Below are positions 59,898 through 64,000 of a DNA stretch of 64,000 nt, in pieces. Position numbers and translations under genes: made by a program. Origin of the DNA: Cystobasidium ongulense (lineage: Eukaryota > Basidiomycota > Cystobasidiomycetes > Cystobasidiales > Cystobasidiaceae); contig BQUP01000004.1 of NCBI GenBank assembly GCA_022835595.1, positions 496,001-560,000 of the forward strand. Direction: 5' to 3'. How positions within the stretch are numbered: the stretch's first letter is position 1; each line of letters opens with the position of its first letter. The notes beneath the pieces were generated by a model that searched no databases, was not told where the DNA came from, and saw only the letters and a list, made by a program, of their open reading frames with translations.

Positions 59898-60172
59898 AAG
59901 TTTGCAGCCTTCTACCTCACGGCAAGTGTAGTTAGTACTATCGTTCGGTCGGTCGCAAATACAGTGACATGTAATATCGTACCCGCACAATCAATTTGCA
60001 AGTATGAACGGCGAAGACAAGGCCAATGTTGTTCGCATCAAGAATGAATTACTAAACTCTATCATTACACGAATTCGAGTTGTCTTACATATTCAATGCT
60101 TCATTACGTAGGTATATTGCGACGGCTTCCATGTTCCGGTGTCTATCAGGCACGCTTGGCTCGCAAGTGGGC

Positions 60173-61285
60173 TCAATATGGCGGTAGCACGGCTCTATAT
60201 GACTGCTGCTCATAGAAGGACTGACCGGTACCGCTTACAGGCCTTCTCCCCAATTCCGCGGGTCGATGATGACCGTGGTGATGGTCGTGGTGGTGATGTC
60301 GGTGCTCTTGCTGCTGACGACCATCGTCCCATCTCTCGTCCGCTATATCACCTTGGTCATCAATCTCCAAAGGGTTGGCGGTCTCGTAAAACAGTCCTTC
60401 CGGTGCATAAGGTAGATTTTCAACGAGATGGTCAGCTTCCTTTTCCTGTTCTGGATCCGGTATCCCTCTCATTTCCTTCTCCCATTCAAGTTGCTCTCTC
60501 TTAGCCTTTGCAGCTTTCTTACGCTTTCGCTGTAGTTCAAGCATTTTCTTGTTGTGAAGCCACCATAAAATGCCACCTCCGACACATATAATAAAAATAA
60601 ATGTCAACAACAGTTGATAAATTGGTAATGTTCCTGCTTTTGCTTCTTCCTTTGACGCAGCACCTTTTTTGCTTGTACTCTTTGGTTTATTGAAAACAGT
60701 ATATACTTGATATGGTGACAACACTTCCCCTTTTTGTCCAGAAGCTTTACTTAGACCAGTTGCTTTATTGTAAACAGTTACCAATTGAAACGACGTTGTC
60801 TTTCCTGGTTTCTTGCCAGCAGCTTTGTTTAAATTAGGTGGTGCGTTGTAAACAGTCAATACTTGATATTCTGGAGTAGTAGTTTTACTAGGTTTACTGG
60901 TTTTCGTCTGCTTTTTGGGCTTGGAAGTGCTAATTTCAGCTAGGACTTTGAGAGTTCTTGTTTTGGTACCATCTACGATGATCACCTCTGACTGGCTGGC
61001 TTTGGCTGCCTTGCTTGCCTTGGATGTGGCACTAGTCTCTTCATCGTCCCACCACCATCGCCTAACCTCCTGACGGCTCTCGCTCTGATTGTCGTGTTGG
61101 CTGGTTATGCTTGCAGGTTTCTCCTCCGGCGGTTGTGTTGTAGATGTTGGGAGAGCTGTCACATTACCAACAGGCTGTAGCATCACGAACCAAAAGCAGA
61201 GCCATACCGCCAGGTAAGCTTGTGTAGGTAAGCGGGGTCTGGACCTTGATCTTGCAGGCCGGTAGCTGTACTTCCACTTCGTCAT
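60173..61285 (-). CDS. Single-pass membrane protein with three short repeats and a His-rich tail
   Basis: No intron. Start ATG 61285-61283: MTKWKYSYRPARSRSRPRLP precedes a hydrophobic segment AYLAVWLCFWFVMLQPVGNV TALP, a signal peptide or anchor. The outer part is Ser/Thr/Lys-rich and contains three similar units: YQVLTVYNAPPNLNKAAGKK, FQLVTVYNKATGLSKASGQK and YQVYTVFNKPKSTSKKG. Then a membrane helix (YQLLLTFIFIICVGGGILWW) and a basic, coiled-coil-like stretch (KKMLELQRKRKKAAKAKREQ). The cytosolic tail carries EHRHHHHDHHHGHH and ends in LPPY, which fits an LPxY motif read by Rsp5-type ubiquitin ligases. About 370 residues. Family unknown. First of four same-strand single-pass membrane protein genes. 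Confidence 0.75.
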   Translation of the reverse strand: MTKWKYSYRPARSRSRPRLPTQAYLAVWLCFWFVMLQPVGNVTALPTSTTQPPEEKPASITSQHDNQSESRQEVRRWWWDDEETSATSKASKAAKASQSEVIIVDGTKTRTLKVLAEISTSKPKKQTKTSKPSKTTTPEYQVLTVYNAPPNLNKAAGKKPGKTTSFQLVTVYNKATGLSKASGQKGEVLSPYQVYTVFNKPKSTSKKGAASKEEAKAGTLPIYQLLLTFIFIICVGGGILWWLHNKKMLELQRKRKKAAKAKREQLEWEKEMRGIPDPEQEKEADHLVENLPYAPEGLFYETANPLEIDDQGDIADERWDDGRQQQEHRHHHHDHHHGHHRPAELGRRPVSGTGQSFYEQQSYRAVLPPY

Positions 61286-61805
61286 GTAGGATAAATGAGA
61301 GTGGACCCCAATAGGTCATCAAAGGTTTTACTCTGTTTGTTCGGTCAAGAGATAACGGTTCACTTGCAAATCAGCTAGCCAAATACATAGGTGGCAGATG
61401 CAATTGTACACAATGGCAGTGCTGGGCAATGGGGCAGAAAGGATGTCTTCCGTGAAAGCACATTTACACAGAGTGCAGATTTTTTTGAGCTCGACACCCA
61501 TCAGTAATATCAGTTTTGAGTGTTTGACGTAGAAGCGGCCATGTATCACGGTATTGTATTCTGTTCTTTTACCGAGTGTAATCCAATGTACGAAAACTGA
61601 AATACATTTTTGGGGTTATGGCCACATTAGCACTTCTAGGGGGAAAGGCCTGTAGTATAGGAGAGGTGTATGGTAGTATGGACAGAATGGTCTGTAATTG
61701 CCAATATCTCTGTGGTATTTCTACCCTTCGAGATGAATGGTAGAAAGGCTTGCCCAAGGCTGCACAAGCGACAGTACACGTGCGTCCGCATGGATACCAT
61801 TTGTT
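61286..61805. other. Spacer in the membrane-protein cluster
   Basis: Promoter side of the previous gene and 3' end of the next. Short overlapping frames only. Confidence 0.4.
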
Positions 61806-62084
61806 TCATCGTCGCAAGGCGGCGGCCAGGCGTCTTTTGACATAGTATAGAAAGTAGAACCAGGCAATTGTCATCAGGACGATGATTAGCGAAAGGATTA
61901 TGATCACGACGTAGTAGCCTTTGATGGCACCGGCATCTCGCTCCAGGAGAGGGACTTCTTCATGTTGCTGCGCACGAGCAAATGATGTATCTACCATATG
62001 GCGCTTGCGTGAGTGTGTGGAAGGTTCTTCCAGCGCCTGTAATAGCAGAATCGCGTGTTGGAGAATTGAAAGATAATCAGGCAT
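61806..62084 (-). CDS. Small single-pass membrane protein
   Basis: Start ATG 62084-62082 (MPDYLSILQHAILLLQALEE), 92 residues. One clear membrane helix, YYVVIIILSLIIVLMTIAWF YFLYYV, followed by KRRLAAALRR, so the C-terminus is probably cytosolic. EVPLLERDAGAIKG precedes the helix. A CTATTACAG just before GCGCTGGAAG could be a splice acceptor, in which case the first 16 residues would be replaced by an upstream exon. No family recognised. Small size lowers confidence, but the helix and flanking charges are typical of a real protein. Confidence 0.6.
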   Translation of the reverse strand: MPDYLSILQHAILLLQALEEPSTHSRKRHMVDTSFARAQQHEEVPLLERDAGAIKGYYVVIIILSLIIVLMTIAWFYFLYYVKRRLAAALRR

Positions 62085-62486
62085 GAAGAGTAGAGTATTC
62101 GCGGGACGGAGTGTGCGAGAGGGAGGCGAGAGGGAGACTAGCCAGCAGCGGGTGGACGACTACAGTGCAATGAGGTACTGGCTATGGCCGGCCAGGTGCA
62201 GTGCAGTCTCTCGTAAAATTTCAGTCATGTTGTCTTGCGCACCACTTGGCGTCGAGTGCCGCCCGTCCTCGGCCGGAAGACGACTTGCAGAATCGCCAGA
62301 TGCGCATATGCGGATAGTCGAGCGAGCCAGCGAGCGAGGTGTGTCCAACCATGACTGCCGCGACTCGAAGCAAAAGTCCAGCTTGCGGTAGACAGAAGAG
62401 GTCAACAGCGTCTCCGTGACCATCCGGAACATCCACACACCGGATGATCGACAGCGTATGTCAACACAGCGAGCTCGTCCTCGCAG
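62085..62486. other. Spacer in the membrane-protein cluster
   Basis: Contains the promoter of the 92-residue protein gene and the 3' end of the next. Overlapping minus frames here lack features. Confidence 0.4.
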
Positions 62487-62915
62487 CTATACGACCGCAT
62501 AGGGCAGTCTGTCCTTCATGTGATACATGTCTTCATCGCCATCTCCTTCCCGTGGTGTCACTGCCCGGTCCTCCTGCTGGGCTTCTCGCGGTCCCTCTCG
62601 ATAGCAGCGGCGCAGCCCCAATGCTGCTATCGCCATCGCCGTGAAGAGCAAGAGTAGTACAAGTGCCACAACGAGGATGATCCATTTCGTCTCCAGGGAC
62701 CCATGCTCCGAATTAGACACCTCCTTGAGCTGGTCATCGGCTTCATCGCGGAGAGTGGATGGAGAGGCGGTAGAGCTTCTAGTTTTGCTACTCGTGCTAA
62801 TGGTCTTGGTGATGGAGCTGGTGGAACGCAAGACTCTGCTCGAACCCCTGGAGCTCTCGAAAGTGTCACTGCTCCAAGACGAAATGCCCAGCAGGCGGGT
62901 CTCTGCCTCATCCAT
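62487..62915 (-). CDS. Single-pass membrane protein with Ser/Thr-rich N-terminal region
   Basis: The frame is open from about 63008, but the best-context start is ATG 62915-62913 (MDEAETRLLGISSWSSDTFE); an earlier ATG at 63002-63000 (MCHAALLHRD) is possible. A Ser/Thr-rich stretch (STSSITKTISTSSKTRSSTA SPS) leads to one helix, WIILVVALVLLLLFTAMAIA ALGL, then RRCYREGPREAQQEDRAVTP and an acidic tail ending DRLPYAVV. The layout recalls fungal wall-stress sensors (Mid2/Wsc-like: Ser/Thr-rich outside, one helix, basic stop-transfer), but no signal peptide is visible, so an upstream exon may be missing or the protein is inserted by its helix. Family not recognised. Confidence 0.62.
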   Translation of the reverse strand: MDEAETRLLGISSWSSDTFESSRGSSRVLRSTSSITKTISTSSKTRSSTASPSTLRDEADDQLKEVSNSEHGSLETKWIILVVALVLLLLFTAMAIAALGLRRCYREGPREAQQEDRAVTPREGDGDEDMYHMKDRLPYAVV

Positions 62916-63407
62916 ATCGACACGACTGGGACGTGTTATACACGCGATGCAATGCGATCCAGCGTGAGGTGGATCTCTATGCAACAGAGCAGCGTGACAC
63001 ATACCCACACCGCTGCTTACAAGACAATAGAACCTGGTCAGTGACCAGGACTATCTCTTTCTCGGAAGTCTGCCAGCGAGTGGAAAATGAGATCGTACAA
63101 AGGCTACAACTTGGCCCCCCAGGCCTTGGCTGGATCCATGTGTTACCGCCAGTCGTACAGTCAAGAGTGGTCCGGATTGGTTCCATGAAGAATTCTGGCA
63201 TTGGCATTCGTGTCTTTGCCGAACAAAGCTCTCATATAGTCGTGTAATGCAGCATAATTTGCACAGCAAAGCAACAAACAATAAGATCTGACTGATTCGA
63301 CATGCGCTGTAAACGGGAGTGTTACAATGGGCTTCATACCGATGTCTGTTGGCTCCTATATGCACACCCTCGGCAGGGCAGTTTGAGGGTATGTAGCGAG
63401 CGCGAAG
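62916..63407. other. Spacer in the membrane-protein cluster
   Basis: Upstream of the preceding gene and downstream of the next. May contain an unrecognised first exon of the gene at 62487. Nothing else supported. Confidence 0.4.
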
Positions 63408-63953
63408 TCATTCTTCCTCCGAGTCGCTGTCCTCACCTTTAGCGTCTGCCTCGGTTTGTTTCTCACAGAAGCGTTTCCAGATCCAAAACAAAATCAGCAC
63501 CGCCGCGCCGACAGCAAGTAATGTTATTCCAGCTGTTAAGCCTCCACCAAGTCCGCCAGGGCTGTCGGGTTTATCATCTCCTTTATTTCCGCTATTCTCG
63601 GCCTTCTTAGCCTGACTTGTTGGAGGAGGTTTAGGCGGCTCCTCCTGCTTCTGAGGCTCTGGTGCCCTTGTCTCCTGCGGAGGCTCTGGTGCCTTTGCCG
63701 CCGACGCAGGCGGATCCGGCTGTTTACCCTCTTTCTTCTTATTGTCCATCAACGCCCCAGCTCCTGCCTTGGCCAATTGACCGGCAATGCCTCTGGGGCG
63801 TCTTCGCTTGATCCAGTCTGGATTTTCAGCGACCTCCAATAAGCCGTCTATGACGATTGGCCAAGGTTGGGGAAGTGCATAAGCGTGCTCTTGCAGGACA
63901 ACCAGTGTCAGAAGCACAAAAGATTGCGTCGTTGGATTAAGAAAGCTGTTCAT
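63408..63953 (-). CDS. Type I membrane protein with Pro/Lys-rich ectodomain
   Basis: No intron, 181 residues. Start ATG 63953-63951: MNSFLNPTTQSFVLLTLVVL QEHAYA is a signal peptide with a likely cut before LPQPWPIVIDGLLEVAENPD. Then a basic patch IKRRRPRG, a Pro/Glu/Lys-rich disordered region (PEPPQETRAPEPQKQEEPPK PPPTS), a Gly-rich hinge (SPGGLGGGLTAG), one membrane helix (ITLLAVGAAVLILFWIW) and a short tail KRFCEKQTEADAKGEDSDSE EE. A basic run KRRRPRG after the signal region could be a Kex2-type processing site. Fourth gene in the single-pass cluster. Family unknown; a surface protein by architecture. Confidence 0.72.
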   Translation of the reverse strand: MNSFLNPTTQSFVLLTLVVLQEHAYALPQPWPIVIDGLLEVAENPDWIKRRRPRGIAGQLAKAGAGALMDNKKKEGKQPDPPASAAKAPEPPQETRAPEPQKQEEPPKPPPTSQAKKAENSGNKGDDKPDSPGGLGGGLTAGITLLAVGAAVLILFWIWKRFCEKQTEADAKGEDSDSEEE

Positions 63954-64000
63954 GTTGATGTTTGGTAAGGTAACAAGATAAGCGAGGTCTTGGTGGTTCA

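Noticed and set aside
1-64000. Mobile elements, CRISPR arrays, telomeric or rRNA repeats
   Set aside because: I saw no transposase, reverse transcriptase or integrase domains, no terminal repeats and no spaced direct repeats beyond the tandem gene pair and short CT tracts.

Overview
This is nuclear DNA from a fungus, most likely a basidiomycete and possibly a tremellomycete yeast. The reasons are the many short introns (roughly 45-100 nt, several per gene, GT...AG with CTNAC-like branch sites), compact spacing with genes on both strands, a CSL (RBP-J-type) transcription factor, two Zn(II)2Cys6 regulators, a Scp160-type multi-KH protein and a Drs2-type flippase. The class-level assignment is inference. 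I saw no rRNA, tRNA, CRISPR array, viral fossil or transposon, and no telomere repeat.

Layout. 0-10.9 kb: a gene cut by the left edge, a peroxisomal acyl-CoA synthetase, VPS26 (retromer), an RNase P/MRP Rpr2/Rpp21 subunit and a NIPA-type Mg2+ transporter. 11.7-19.5 kb: two related Zn(II)2Cys6-PAS transcription factors pointing away from each other, with about 3.3 kb of poorly coding DNA between them that may hold one uncharacterised gene. 19.8-33.9 kb: SCP160, TIM17 (divergent pair), DRS2 and an FAD/NAD(P)-binding oxidoreductase. 34.6-39.4 kb: a cerevisin-like subtilase, a membrane-anchored divergent NMP kinase and a glutathione S-transferase. 40.6-53.3 kb: CSL factor, SWIM zinc-finger protein (SWS1/ZSWIM7 type), GPI3/PIG-A, MRI1, mitoribosomal mL54, an unknown polytopic membrane protein and an aldo-keto reductase. 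54.3-64 kb: a tandem pair of cysteine-rich, probably GPI-anchored secreted proteins, then ISA1, then four consecutive minus-strand genes for single-pass membrane proteins.

Most genes are unrelated housekeeping functions and share only divergent promoters. The exception is the right-hand 10 kb, which is enriched in lineage-specific surface proteins: the 14-cysteine GPI pair and four single-pass proteins with disordered ectodomains. Gene 28 (GPI3) makes the first intermediate of the anchor that the tandem pair is predicted to carry, but I see no sign of co-regulation. The most novel material is this surface cluster, the exon-to-intron switch and local sequence homogenisation between the tandem copies, and the PAS-regulator pair. 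Exon joins were deduced by eye, so internal boundaries may be off in places.
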